From Candidatus Limimonas egerieequi (lineage in GTDB: Bacteria; Bacillota; Clostridia; Oscillospirales; Acutalibacteraceae), in NCBI GenBank assembly GCA_018064455.1, contig JAGHVH010000031.1, forward strand, positions 1 to 38,213: a DNA stretch of 38,213 nt, written 5' to 3'. How positions within the stretch are numbered: the first letter of the stretch is position 1; each line of letters starts with the position of its first letter. The notes beneath the pieces were generated by a model. It was not told the origin of the DNA. It saw only the letters and a program-made list of their open reading frames with translations, and made no database searches. This document shows, piece by piece, positions 1 to 7,059 of this stretch. A program made the position numbers and the translations under genes.

Positions 1-96
1 CTAGTAAGACCCCTTGAAGACTACAAGGTTGATAGGCAGTAAGTGTAAGTGTGGTGACACATTCAGCTAAACTGTACTAATAGGTCGAGGGCTTGT
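1..96 (+). rRNA. 23S ribosomal RNA, 3' end (partial)
   Basis: The first ~96 bases match the conserved 3' end of bacterial 23S rRNA, including TAAGACCCCTTGAAGAC, the ACAAGGTTGATAGGC block and the terminal ACTAATAGGTCGAGGGCTT. The 5' part of the gene lies outside the window. The exact 3' end is estimated from homology to within a few bases. Confidence 0.96.
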
Positions 97-165
97 CTAT
101 ATAACAGGAATTGCTTGTGCACTTACCCTTAAATGTTCTTTGTTCAGTTTTGAGGGTGCAAAAAT

Positions 166-197
166 AAGAGCTTCACCGATTGGTGAAGCTCTTTTCT
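166..197 (+). terminator. Intrinsic terminator of the rRNA operon
   Basis: A perfect 12-bp stem AAGAGCTTCACC / GGTGAAGCTCTT with loop GATT is followed by a T-rich run. It ends the rRNA operon 70 bases after 23S. No 5S gene lies between, so this operon ends with 23S. The T/A-rich flanks would let it also stop the converging ylbF-like transcript. Confidence 0.9.
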
Positions 198-208
198 TTT
201 GCCTAAAA

Positions 209-613
209 TTACATATTCATGAAATTAGTCTGCATTTCCTGAAGTGTTTCAGGTGATGGCTCTGCTGTGAGAGGATCATTTCCGTTCATTGAGAGGTAAA
301 TAATCTGCATGATGTCGTTCATCATGCCATCAAGATTCTCACGTGCATCCATCATTTCCTTCATAGGACCGATGTTGAACATATTGCGATATTTTGCAGC
401 ATATTCAGCCTGGATGTCAGCAAGAAGTTGCTCATTTGGCTCCTCTTTTTGCATCTCTGCTTCGTACTTTTCGGCAGTAGCTTGAAGTTCCTCTGTAGCC
501 TTGGCTACATCCTCGTTATTTTTTGCTATATCGCTGAGTTCCATGAATTTTTTGTAGCGTTCATCAGCTTGAATTGAAACGCCAAGCTGTCTTACAGCTT
601 CCATTACGTCCAT
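209..613 (-). CDS. YlbF/YmcA-family protein (RNase Y-complex type)
   Basis: This 134-residue, highly charged, all-helical protein looks like the YlbF/YmcA family. An N-terminal helix around residues 4-25 is followed by a long Glu/Lys/Gln-rich helical hairpin (about 26-75) and a Met-rich helical tail. In Bacillus subtilis, YlbF and YmcA bind YaaT (RicT) to form a complex that tunes RNase Y and mRNA maturation; a RicT homologue is encoded at 25510-26376. The start at 613 is preceded by AAGGAGATTA on the minus strand. It converges on the rRNA operon and diverges from the oxidoreductase at 740. Whether it is the YlbF or YmcA paralogue cannot be decided by eye. Confidence 0.82.
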   Translation of the reverse strand: MDVMEAVRQLGVSIQADERYKKFMELSDIAKNNEDVAKATEELQATAEKYEAEMQKEEPNEQLLADIQAEYAAKYRNMFNIGPMKEMMDARENLDGMMNDIMQIIYLSMNGNDPLTAEPSPETLQEMQTNFMNM

Positions 614-646
614 AGCTTAATCTCCTTATAAAAATTGATATCAAAA

Positions 647-675
647 ATGATAACATAAGGGTGTTGTAATTGCAA
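647..675 (-). promoter_or_regulatory. Promoter of the ylbF-like gene
   Basis: On the minus strand TTGCAA (670-675) is followed after 17 bp by TATCAT (647-652). The -35 hexamer is its own reverse complement and is also the -35 of the divergent promoter at 670-698. Confidence 0.6.
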
Positions 676-698
676 ATTATTAATAAGAAGTATATAAT
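670..698 (+). promoter_or_regulatory. Promoter of the flavin oxidoreductase gene
   Basis: TTGCAA (670-675), a 17-bp spacer and TATAAT (693-698) lie 42 bases upstream of the start codon. The -35 hexamer is shared with the opposite-strand promoter. Confidence 0.7.
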
Positions 699-739
699 AA
701 CAACGTCATAATTAGAAAAACAAAAAAGGAGATATAACT

Positions 740-2845
740 ATGGCAGATTTTTCAAAGCTTTTTGAGCCTTGGCATATTGGCACTTGCGAGATTCCTAACA
801 GAATCGCTCTTACTCCAATGCTCTTAGAAGTAGCCGAGTTTGATGGTACTTGCGGTGACCGCTGTGTTGAGTATTACACAGAGCGTGCAAAGGGTGGCGT
901 TGGCCTCATCGAGACAGAGGTAACAAGAATCTCTGACTGGACAGGTTGTACTGGCCCTGCACAAATGTCAGTTACATCTGACCGCTGCATTCCAGGCCTT
1001 ACACGCCTTGCTGATTCTATTCATGCACAGGGCTCTAAGGTATTTTTACAGCTTCATCACCCAGGTCGTCAGACATACCAGCTTGTTGTTACAGCTTGGA
1101 AACTTTCTGATGTTATCGGTCGTCGTTGGGACGGTTGGTGGAGCATCTTTTTTGGCCTAACAAAGTTTATGGATTTCTTTGATTCACAGCCAATGCACAA
1201 GTTCTACTTTCCAACAGTATCTGCTTCAAACGTACCTAATAAGGGACTTTGCTCACCAGTTGAGCAGTGGCAGAAGGTAAGACCGCTTACAAAATGGGAA
1301 ATTCATTACATTGAGGACGAGTTTGCACGCGGTGCGCTTCGTTGTAAGAAAGCTGGTATCGATGGTGTTCAGCTTCACTGCTCACATGGATACTTCCTTC
1401 AACAGTTCATCTCTCCTTATACAAATAGACGTGAGGACGAATACGGTGGTTCTCTTGAGAACAGACTTCGTATCGTTAAGGAAATTATCGACAAGATTCA
1501 TCAACTCTGCGGACCTGATTATCCAATTTCAGCCCGCCTTACAGTTGATGAGTACTATAGAATGTTTGGTTATGACCAGGGCCTTGTACTCTCAGAGGGC
1601 GTTGAGGTAGCAAAGCTTCTCGAGAGCTATGGCGTTCAGTTCCTTGACCTCTCATGTGGTACATACGAGACAATGAATGCTTGGTGTGAGCCAACATCAT
1701 TTGACCTTGGTTGGAGAAAGGATAACGCAAAGGCTGTTAAGGCTGCAGTATCTATCCCAGTAGGTCAGACTGGTGTCATCCGTACACCAGAGCAGGCTGA
1801 GCAACTCCTCGTTGAAGGATATCAGGATGTTATCGGTCTTGGCCGTCCACTTCTTGCAGACCCATACTGGGTAAATAAGGCAAAGGAAGGCCGTTCAAAG
1901 GAAATCAACAGATGTATCTCTTGCCTCTACTGCCTCGAGTCAATGATGCACAACGCACTTCAAGGTGGCACACCTGGTCAGTGCGCAGTAAACCCTCGTA
2001 CATGTAATGAGGTTGACTTCCCACTTGAGCCACGCAAGACTGGCATGGGCCGCCAGGTAGTAGTTATCGGCGCTGGCCCTGCAGGCCTCATGGCTGCAAG
2101 GACTTGCGCACAGAAGGGCTTTAACGTAACTGTATTTGAGAAGAATCAGAGAGTTGGCGGCCAGGTACTCCTTGCTGCTGCTCCAAAGCAGAAGTATAAG
2201 ATCGGTTGGGTTACAGAGGACTACAAGACTCAGTGCGACCTTCTTGGCGTTAAGTTCAACCTTGGCGTTGAGGCAACAGCGGATGCAGTTGCAGCGCTCA
2301 AGCCATATGCTGTAATTAACGCCGTTGGTGGTGTTCCAGTAGTACCAAAGATCGAAGGCGTTGACCTTCCAAACGTATACACACCAGACCAGATTTTGAG
2401 CGGTCAGGTAACACTTCAGGGCAAGACAATTGCAGTTATCGGTTCTGGTATGACAGGTCTTGAGACAGCTGAATACCTCTCAGACATCGGTAACAGAGTT
2501 GCTATTGTTGAGATGGCTGACACTTTGGCTCCTGGCACATGGATTCAGCACAAGATGGATGTCATTCCAAAGCTTGAGAGCCGCGGAACTCCATTCTACA
2601 CAGGTTGGAAGCTTGTAAAATGTGCTCCTGATGCAGCACTTATTGAGGACGTAACAGTTCCTGGTGCTACAAGAAGGATCCCTTGTGATGCTATTGTTAT
2701 TTCACTTGGTGTTCGTCCAGCAACACTTGATGAATCTATCCTCAAGGTTTGCGATAAGGTTATCACAGTTGGCGATGCTGACAAGACAGGCCGTATTGGT
2801 ACTGCTACTCATCAGGCTTATCGCGCAACAATCAATCTTGAATAA
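740..2845 (+). CDS. NADH:flavin oxidoreductase / 2-enoate reductase-like (FMN, Fe-S, FAD)
   Basis: This 701-residue enzyme has the layout of 2,4-dienoyl-CoA reductase, 2-enoate reductase and BaiCD/BaiH. An N-terminal old-yellow-enzyme TIM barrel (about 5-380) carries HPGRQ (107-111) and the HGYFLQQF..R.D.YGGS signature (216-238). A four-Cys Fe-S site follows (C392, C395, C398, C415), then an FAD Rossmann motif GAGPAG and an NAD(P) Rossmann motif GSGMTG. Such enzymes pass hydride from NAD(P)H through FAD and a 4Fe-4S cluster to FMN to reduce activated C=C bonds. Two oddities: C-x2-C-x2-C-x16-C spacing instead of the usual x2-x3-x11/12, and a ~45-residue Trp/Phe-rich insert (about 114-158) near the active-site loop. 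The substrate is unknown. An AAGGAGATATAACT ribosome site precedes the start. Confidence 0.88.
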   Translation: MADFSKLFEPWHIGTCEIPNRIALTPMLLEVAEFDGTCGDRCVEYYTERAKGGVGLIETEVTRISDWTGCTGPAQMSVTSDRCIPGLTRLADSIHAQGSKVFLQLHHPGRQTYQLVVTAWKLSDVIGRRWDGWWSIFFGLTKFMDFFDSQPMHKFYFPTVSASNVPNKGLCSPVEQWQKVRPLTKWEIHYIEDEFARGALRCKKAGIDGVQLHCSHGYFLQQFISPYTNRREDEYGGSLENRLRIVKEIIDKIHQLCGPDYPISARLTVDEYYRMFGYDQGLVLSEGVEVAKLLESYGVQFLDLSCGTYETMNAWCEPTSFDLGWRKDNAKAVKAAVSIPVGQTGVIRTPEQAEQLLVEGYQDVIGLGRPLLADPYWVNKAKEGRSKEINRCISCLYCLESMMHNALQGGTPGQCAVNPRTCNEVDFPLEPRKTGMGRQVVVIGAGPAGLMAARTCAQKGFNVTVFEKNQRVGGQVLLAAAPKQKYKIGWVTEDYKTQCDLLGVKFNLGVEATADAVAALKPYAVINAVGGVPVVPKIEGVDLPNVYTPDQILSGQVTLQGKTIAVIGSGMTGLETAEYLSDIGNRVAIVEMADTLAPGTWIQHKMDVIPKLESRGTPFYTGWKLVKCAPDAALIEDVTVPGATRRIPCDAIVISLGVRPATLDESILKVCDKVITVGDADKTGRIGTATHQAYRATINLE

Positions 2846-2858
2846 GATTTAAACTATA

Positions 2859-2887
2859 AGACTCGCAGGTAACTGCGAGTCTTTTTT
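2859..2887 (+). terminator. Intrinsic terminator
   Basis: A 10-bp stem AGACTCGCAG / CTGCGAGTCT with loop GTAA and a run of six T ends the oxidoreductase transcript 13 bases after its stop codon. Confidence 0.93.
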
Positions 2888-2992
2888 GCATAGAGCCATT
2901 ATATATGATAGAATGCTATATGTGTGATGGTTTGAAATGGGTGTTTAATACTATTCATTGAAAGACATCCCTGCACTTTATTGTAAGATTAG

Positions 2993-3021
2993 TTGACAAT
3001 TTAAGTTAAGACAAATATAAT
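2993..3021 (+). promoter_or_regulatory. Consensus promoter of a candidate small RNA
   Basis: Perfect TTGACA (2993-2998), 17-bp spacer, perfect TATAAT (3016-3021). No open reading frame follows before the terminator at 3098-3130. It is the best sigma-70 promoter in the first 10 kb. Confidence 0.82.
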
Positions 3022-3027
3022 AAAGGT

Positions 3028-3130
3028 GCTATAAAAAAGAATATTCTTTTGTGTGGGCGGTATTTTGTTGCTGCCCTATTTTTCTTTTATAAGCATTACA
3101 GCTCTCTTTACAAAGAGGGCTGTTTTTTTA
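3028..3130 (+). ncRNA. Candidate small non-coding RNA (~100 nt)
   Basis: The stretch runs from the predicted start about 7 bases after a consensus promoter to a strong terminator (ACAGCTCTCTTT / AAAGAGGGCTGT, then seven T). It folds as a rod: TGCT-ATAAAA-..GAA (3027-3041) pairs with TTC-TTTTAT-A-AGCA (about 3082-3094). An internal hairpin GGGCGG / CTGCCC (3055-3060 with 3071-3076) is separated from it by an unpaired bubble. A closed stem, bubble and apical hairpin recall 6S RNA, but at roughly half its usual length. I do not recognise the family. The downstream gene has its own promoter past this terminator, so this is probably not a leader. Confidence 0.62.
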
Positions 3131-3151
3131 TTTTGCTGTGAAGTATTTTAC

Positions 3152-3180
3152 TTTACAAACAACTATATAATGTATATAAT
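3152..3180 (+). promoter_or_regulatory. Promoter of the dockerin/cohesin gene pair
   Basis: TTTACA (3152-3157), 17-bp spacer, TATAAT (3175-3180). It lies after the small-RNA terminator and 55 bases before the start codon at 3235, which has GGAGGTGAGAG as ribosome site. The rest of the 2846-3234 gap holds the terminator, small RNA and promoters listed here. Confidence 0.72.
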
Positions 3181-3234
3181 AAACTATGAATAAACAATTT
3201 ATAGTGGGTTATTATCGTTTGGAGGTGAGAGCAT

Positions 3235-5286
3235 ATGCATAGTCTTAAAAGAGTATTATCATTCTTAATGGCGACTATTATTATACTCACCACGTTTATA
3301 TCGTCTGGATTTTCCGCATTGGCAGCAGAGAGTCAAACAGATTTCTACAATAAATTTAATGGCTTGCCAACAGCATATATAAATAAACTTTGGGAGCTCA
3401 AGCAGCAACATCCTAACTGGCAATTTGAGCCAATGAACACTGGGCTCGATTGGGACACAGTAATTAATACAGAGGCACAGCCGAAGGCCAATACTGTATG
3501 GCTTTCAACAAGCACTGCTGTTACAAGGCTCTATGCTGATAGGAGTGTGGGAACATACACTGCTAGCAGAGGCCTTGATTACACATATGAGGTTCGTGAT
3601 CAAGGTAGTGGTGGCTACTATGTCGACGCATCCGTTATGGCGATAGCCGCTTTTATGAACCCTTATTATTTCCTTGATAGTGATGTAACTGTTTTAATGT
3701 TTGAAAACCTTGGTTGGGGCGACCTTGATTACAACACAACTGTAAATAACATTGAAGCAATGCTTACGGGCACATTTATGTCTAAGTCGAATATTAATAC
3801 AAACTATGTCTCTGCCTCAGGTTGTGTCACATATGTAAACACAAGTGGGCAGAGAGTTTCGACAGGCGACACGTATGCTGCTCTTATCTGCACAGCAGCG
3901 AAGAACAACAAGTTAAACCCATATTATTTAACATCAAAAATTCTTGGTGAGGTTGGAACAAATGGTAGTGGAAGCACTTCTGGTACAACTTCATCTTATA
4001 CCGGTTATTATAACTATCTGAATGTTGGCGCAAGTGACAGTTCAAGCGGTGATGCAGTAGCGAATGGTCTTAGCTATGCCAAGTCACATGGCTGGACTTC
4101 TCCAGGTGCTGCGATTGAGGGTGGCGCACAGACAATAGCCAATGGCTATATCTCTGCTGGACAGGATACTCCATACCTTCAAAAGTTTAATGTAGCGAAT
4201 GGAAAAATAACAACATCGCATCAATATATGACTGCTATCAATGGTATTCATGTAACGCTCCAAAAAACATATGATGGATACAAGACGGCAGGAACACTTG
4301 ATAGTGTTAGGACGTTTAAAATACCTGTTTATAAGAATATGCCAAATGCAACAGGTTCAACGATTAGTTTTTCTGGATATCCTCAGACAGGCACAGTAAA
4401 ACGTTCAATTGCTACAATTAGAACTGATAGAAATTACTCTGCGGCTAAAACTACACTTTCAAGTGACAATGTAACATTAGAGGCTGGACTTCACAACAAT
4501 GGTAATGTAACACAAACAGGTACAATGTATTACGGACCACTTTGGTATAAGGTTGGTAATGCATATGTAATTGAGGATTATGTTGAAGTTAATGCAAATG
4601 CAACTGTAAAGAAGGGTGGTACTCTTCAACTTAATACTTCTCAAAACTCCGGTAGTACTGAAAAGCCACGTTTTATGTCTTGGGACAAGCGTATTGCAAC
4701 TGTAAACGCCAATGGTGTTGTAACGGGTGTGTCACAGGGCACAACTAAAGTTGTTGCATATCTTGCAAATGGTTCGTTTGCAGTGGTAAATGTGACAGTG
4801 TCTACTACAACGCCAACCGGTGTTCCAACAACAATTACATCATCAAATTATTCAGTTAATAATACAGCTTCATTTATTAGTAAGATTCCTCTTGGTACAA
4901 CAGCTGGAACATTGAAATCTGGTTTGAATGAGAAACAATATGTTTCTATAACAAAGGGAGGAAGAACACTTGGCGATAATGAAATAGTGACAACTGGATG
5001 CGTTGTATCTATTGTCTCTAATGGCAGTACAATTAAATCATATACAACAATTGTAACTGGAGATGTTGGAGAGAATAATGGACTTGGCGATGGCGCAATT
5101 GACATTGCGGACCTTATTGCAATAAGGAATGAGATTCTTGCATCGCTTAAGGGCAAGTCAACATTGTCTGGCGCAAATTACAAAGCTGCTGACGTAGATG
5201 GAAATGGTTCAATTGAAATTGATGATTTGATTAAAGTACGTGATCAAATTCTTAAACGTTCTACTATTTCACCAAGAGCATATTAA
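3235..5286 (+). CDS. Secreted dockerin-bearing N-acetylglucosaminidase-like peptidoglycan hydrolase
   Basis: A signal peptide (basic start, hydrophobic 8-29, ALA-AES cleavage near 31) begins this 683-residue protein. Residues ~35-100 (PNWQFEP, TGLDWDTVI) match the N-terminal module often seen in clostridial endo-beta-N-acetylglucosaminidases. The core at about 215-350 (NPYYLTSKILGEVG, then YTGYYNYLNVGA) resembles GH73-type glucosaminidases, which cut the glycan strands of peptidoglycan. An SH3-like stretch (about 375-450), a BIG2 Ig-like domain (about 450-525: SWDKRIATVNANGVVTGVSQG) and a C-terminal type I dockerin (about 609-676, repeats ending DIADLIAIRNEIL and EIDDLIKVRDQIL) follow. Dockerins bind cohesins, and a cohesin-like protein is encoded 12 bases downstream. 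The catalytic glutamate was not pinned down. Confidence 0.85.
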   Translation: MHSLKRVLSFLMATIIILTTFISSGFSALAAESQTDFYNKFNGLPTAYINKLWELKQQHPNWQFEPMNTGLDWDTVINTEAQPKANTVWLSTSTAVTRLYADRSVGTYTASRGLDYTYEVRDQGSGGYYVDASVMAIAAFMNPYYFLDSDVTVLMFENLGWGDLDYNTTVNNIEAMLTGTFMSKSNINTNYVSASGCVTYVNTSGQRVSTGDTYAALICTAAKNNKLNPYYLTSKILGEVGTNGSGSTSGTTSSYTGYYNYLNVGASDSSSGDAVANGLSYAKSHGWTSPGAAIEGGAQTIANGYISAGQDTPYLQKFNVANGKITTSHQYMTAINGIHVTLQKTYDGYKTAGTLDSVRTFKIPVYKNMPNATGSTISFSGYPQTGTVKRSIATIRTDRNYSAAKTTLSSDNVTLEAGLHNNGNVTQTGTMYYGPLWYKVGNAYVIEDYVEVNANATVKKGGTLQLNTSQNSGSTEKPRFMSWDKRIATVNANGVVTGVSQGTTKVVAYLANGSFAVVNVTVSTTTPTGVPTTITSSNYSVNNTASFISKIPLGTTAGTLKSGLNEKQYVSITKGGRTLGDNEIVTTGCVVSIVSNGSTIKSYTTIVTGDVGENNGLGDGAIDIADLIAIRNEILASLKGKSTLSGANYKAADVDGNGSIEIDDLIKVRDQILKRSTISPRAY

Positions 5287-5298
5287 TTGGGGTGTTTT

Positions 5299-6618
5299 AT
5301 GAAAAAATATATATCAGTTCTTATTGTTTTGATTATATCTTTAACGCTACTTGTTATTCCAGCACACGCTGTTAGTGGCAGTCTTTCTGGATCTACTAGT
5401 ACTCCAAGACCAGGGGATACAATTACGGTAACCTTTAGGGTCGATGGTCAAGTGACAGGATTTCAAGGTAATTTAGAATATGATTCTAGTGTGTTAACAT
5501 TACAGAGCGTTAACAGCCGTTGCGGTGGTGGCTGGTCATTTTCGCAAAATGGTGGTTCTATAGTTGCATATGATACTGCTGCAACTTCACCACAAACTGC
5601 AGGTCTTTTTGATGCTGTTTTTAAAGTTAATAGTGGAGTTGCTGTAGGAACAGGAATTTCAGTTGGTTTTAGTGGAAAAGTTACTCCTGCTGATGGAAGT
5701 GCATCTAGTGGAGTTGGGCCAAGATATTCAGCTTCAGTTGCGGCACCACTTTCAGACGACTGTGATTTATCAAGCCTTACAGTTAGCAATGCAACATTGT
5801 CACCGTCATTTAGCCCAAGCACAACAAACTATTCTTGCGGTACGGTTAAGTTTGATGTTGCGAAACTCAACATCTCTGCAACCGCGCATGACAATAGCGC
5901 AAGCGTTGCAGTAAATGGTGCAAATCTTGCGGTTGGCAAGAACAATGTTCGTGTAGTTGTCACTGCTCCTTCTGGCAAGACCAAGACATACACAATCGCT
6001 GTTGAACGTGAGCAGGATCCAAATTATGTTCCAAATAGTGAGACTGAACTTTCAAGTCTCACAGTAAGTGAGGGTAAACTCTCGCCAGAGTTTGCAATTA
6101 AGACTAGAGAGTACGTAGTATATCTCCCATACGAGGTTGATACAATCTCTATCAAGGGTGAGACTGCCAATGACTTGATTAAAGAGATCAAGAATATTGA
6201 GGATTATAAACTTAAAGTTGGCGTAAACGAACTCAAGGTTGAAATCACTGCTGAAGATGATTCTGTCGGAACATATACAGTCTATGTAGTTCGTATGGAT
6301 CAGTTTGGTGGTAAGGATACAGTTGGCGTGCCAGCAAGCTTGCTGGACAAGGCTGCGGAGCCAGAGGTAAAGGACGAGGAGCCTGCAGAGGTTAAGGCAG
6401 GCGTATCGCCTGTTGTGCTGGCTATTGCCGCAGTGGCATGCTTGCTTCTTGGCTTCGCCATAGGCGCAGTTGTATTTAGAAAGAAGGACAAGGCTGTAGA
6501 GCCTGAGCTTGAAGATGAGGTGCTTGCTGAAACACCGGAAACAAGCGAGGAAGCAGCGCCATTTAAAGTAGATGATAACTATCTCAAATACTTTGATGAT
6601 CCTGATAAAAAAGAATAG
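5299..6618 (+). CDS. Membrane-anchored cohesin-like surface protein with two cadherin-like repeats
   Basis: The ATG at 5299 follows GGGGTG at a proper distance; the in-frame upstream codon at 5287 has no ribosome site. The 439-residue product has a signal peptide (1-24), a cohesin-like beta domain (about 26-148: PGDTITVTFRV, GFQGNLEYDSSVLTL, and a late LFDAVFKV strand) and two cadherin-like beta-sandwich repeats (155-236 and 250-332, each starting LSSLTVS). A Glu-rich stalk precedes one transmembrane helix (370-393), the stop-transfer RKKDK and a 45-residue acidic cytoplasmic tail. It follows the dockerin-bearing hydrolase by 12 bases, so they are almost certainly cotranscribed. The inferred role is to hold that enzyme at the cell surface. 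A cohesin fold with another ligand remains possible. Confidence 0.8.
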   Translation: MKKYISVLIVLIISLTLLVIPAHAVSGSLSGSTSTPRPGDTITVTFRVDGQVTGFQGNLEYDSSVLTLQSVNSRCGGGWSFSQNGGSIVAYDTAATSPQTAGLFDAVFKVNSGVAVGTGISVGFSGKVTPADGSASSGVGPRYSASVAAPLSDDCDLSSLTVSNATLSPSFSPSTTNYSCGTVKFDVAKLNISATAHDNSASVAVNGANLAVGKNNVRVVVTAPSGKTKTYTIAVEREQDPNYVPNSETELSSLTVSEGKLSPEFAIKTREYVVYLPYEVDTISIKGETANDLIKEIKNIEDYKLKVGVNELKVEITAEDDSVGTYTVYVVRMDQFGGKDTVGVPASLLDKAAEPEVKDEEPAEVKAGVSPVVLAIAAVACLLLGFAIGAVVFRKKDKAVEPELEDEVLAETPETSEEAAPFKVDDNYLKYFDDPDKKE

Positions 6619-6628
6619 ATAAAATGAA

Positions 6629-6661
6629 ATGGGGCCACTAGATATAGGGCCCCATTTTTAT
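6629..6661 (+). terminator. Intrinsic terminator of the cohesin gene
   Basis: An 8-bp GC-rich stem ATGGGGCC / GGCCCCAT (6629-6636 with 6648-6655) is followed by TTTTTATTTG, 10 bases after the stop codon. Confidence 0.9.
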
Positions 6662-6729
6662 TTGCTACACAAGAGAAAAAATACTGGCGAAAAAAGTCGA
6701 AAAATCAACGTATTTTAGAGGAAAAATGC

Positions 6730-6789
6730 TTGATTTTGGATGTGCCTTGTGGTAATATCTTTGTACCTCTTAAAGAGGGTTCTTTTTTT
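6730..6789 (+). promoter_or_regulatory. Promoter-like site followed at once by a short terminator-like hairpin
   Basis: TTGATT (6730-6735), 17-bp spacer and TAATAT (6753-6758) form a plausible promoter. Its start would fall at the foot of a small hairpin CCTCT / AGAGG (6766-6770 with 6774-6778), followed by GTTC and seven T. Either a very short transcript is made and stopped, or the hairpin is a second terminator for read-through from upstream. Confidence 0.35.
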
Positions 6790-6807
6790 GTGCCTATTTA
6801 TAGGTTA

Positions 6808-6813
6808 TATAAT
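6808..6813 (+). promoter_or_regulatory. -10 element, likely promoter of rpmG-secE-nusG
   Basis: A perfect TATAAT lies 82 bases before the rpmG start. The -35 region at the right distance is only a T run (TTTTTG at 6785-6790), so the promoter is inferred mainly from the -10 and its position. Confidence 0.45.
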
Positions 6814-6832
6814 AAAGGACTTTCAAGTAAAA

Positions 6833-6873
6833 GAGGGAGGCAAGAGCCCTCCCTACAATGAGGGCAAATTTTT
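6833..6873 (+). promoter_or_regulatory. Possible attenuator in the rpmG-secE-nusG leader
   Basis: Two hairpins compete for the same bases. The first pairs GGGAGG (6835-6840) with CCTCCC (6848-6853). The second pairs GCCCTC (6846-6851) with GAGGGC (6860-6865) and is followed by AAATTTTT, as an intrinsic terminator would be. The first would block the second, an antiterminator/terminator arrangement. The terminator stem is only 6 bp, so this is a suggestion. Confidence 0.4.
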
Positions 6874-6894
6874 CCGATTAATGGAGGTGCCGTT

Positions 6895-7044
6895 ATGAGA
6901 GTTAGAGTAACACTCGCCTGCACAGAGTGCAATCAGCGCAACTACAACACAATGAAGAACAAGAAGAACACACCTGACAGGTTGGAGATGAACAAGTATT
7001 GCAGATTCTGCAAGAAGCACACTCTCCATCGTGAGACAAAGTAA
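6895..7044 (+). CDS. rpmG: Ribosomal protein bL33, zinc-ribbon type
   Basis: This 49-residue reading frame starts [12 protein letters not shown] and ends HRETK, the usual bL33 ends. Two CxxC pairs (ACTEC near the start, YCRFC near residue 40) would bind zinc, so this is the C+ form of bL33, used when zinc is adequate. It is rich in Lys and Arg, as expected for a 50S protein. GGAGGTGCCGTT precedes the ATG. It is the first gene of rpmG-secE-nusG, a common order in Firmicutes, 15 bases ahead of secE. Confidence 0.95.
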   Translation: MRVRVTLACTECNQRNYNTMKNKKNTPDRLEMNKYCRFCKKHTLHRETK

Positions 7045-7059
7045 GGAAGGAGAATCTTT

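Noticed and set aside
97-165. Possible 5S rRNA after 23S
   Set aside because: The spacer is only 69 bases and lacks 5S motifs; its GCAC..ACCCT / AGGGT..GC pairing looks like rRNA processing sequence.
3028-3130. Riboswitch leader (c-di-GMP type) for the dockerin gene
   Set aside because: No recognisable aptamer core, and the gene has its own promoter after the terminator.
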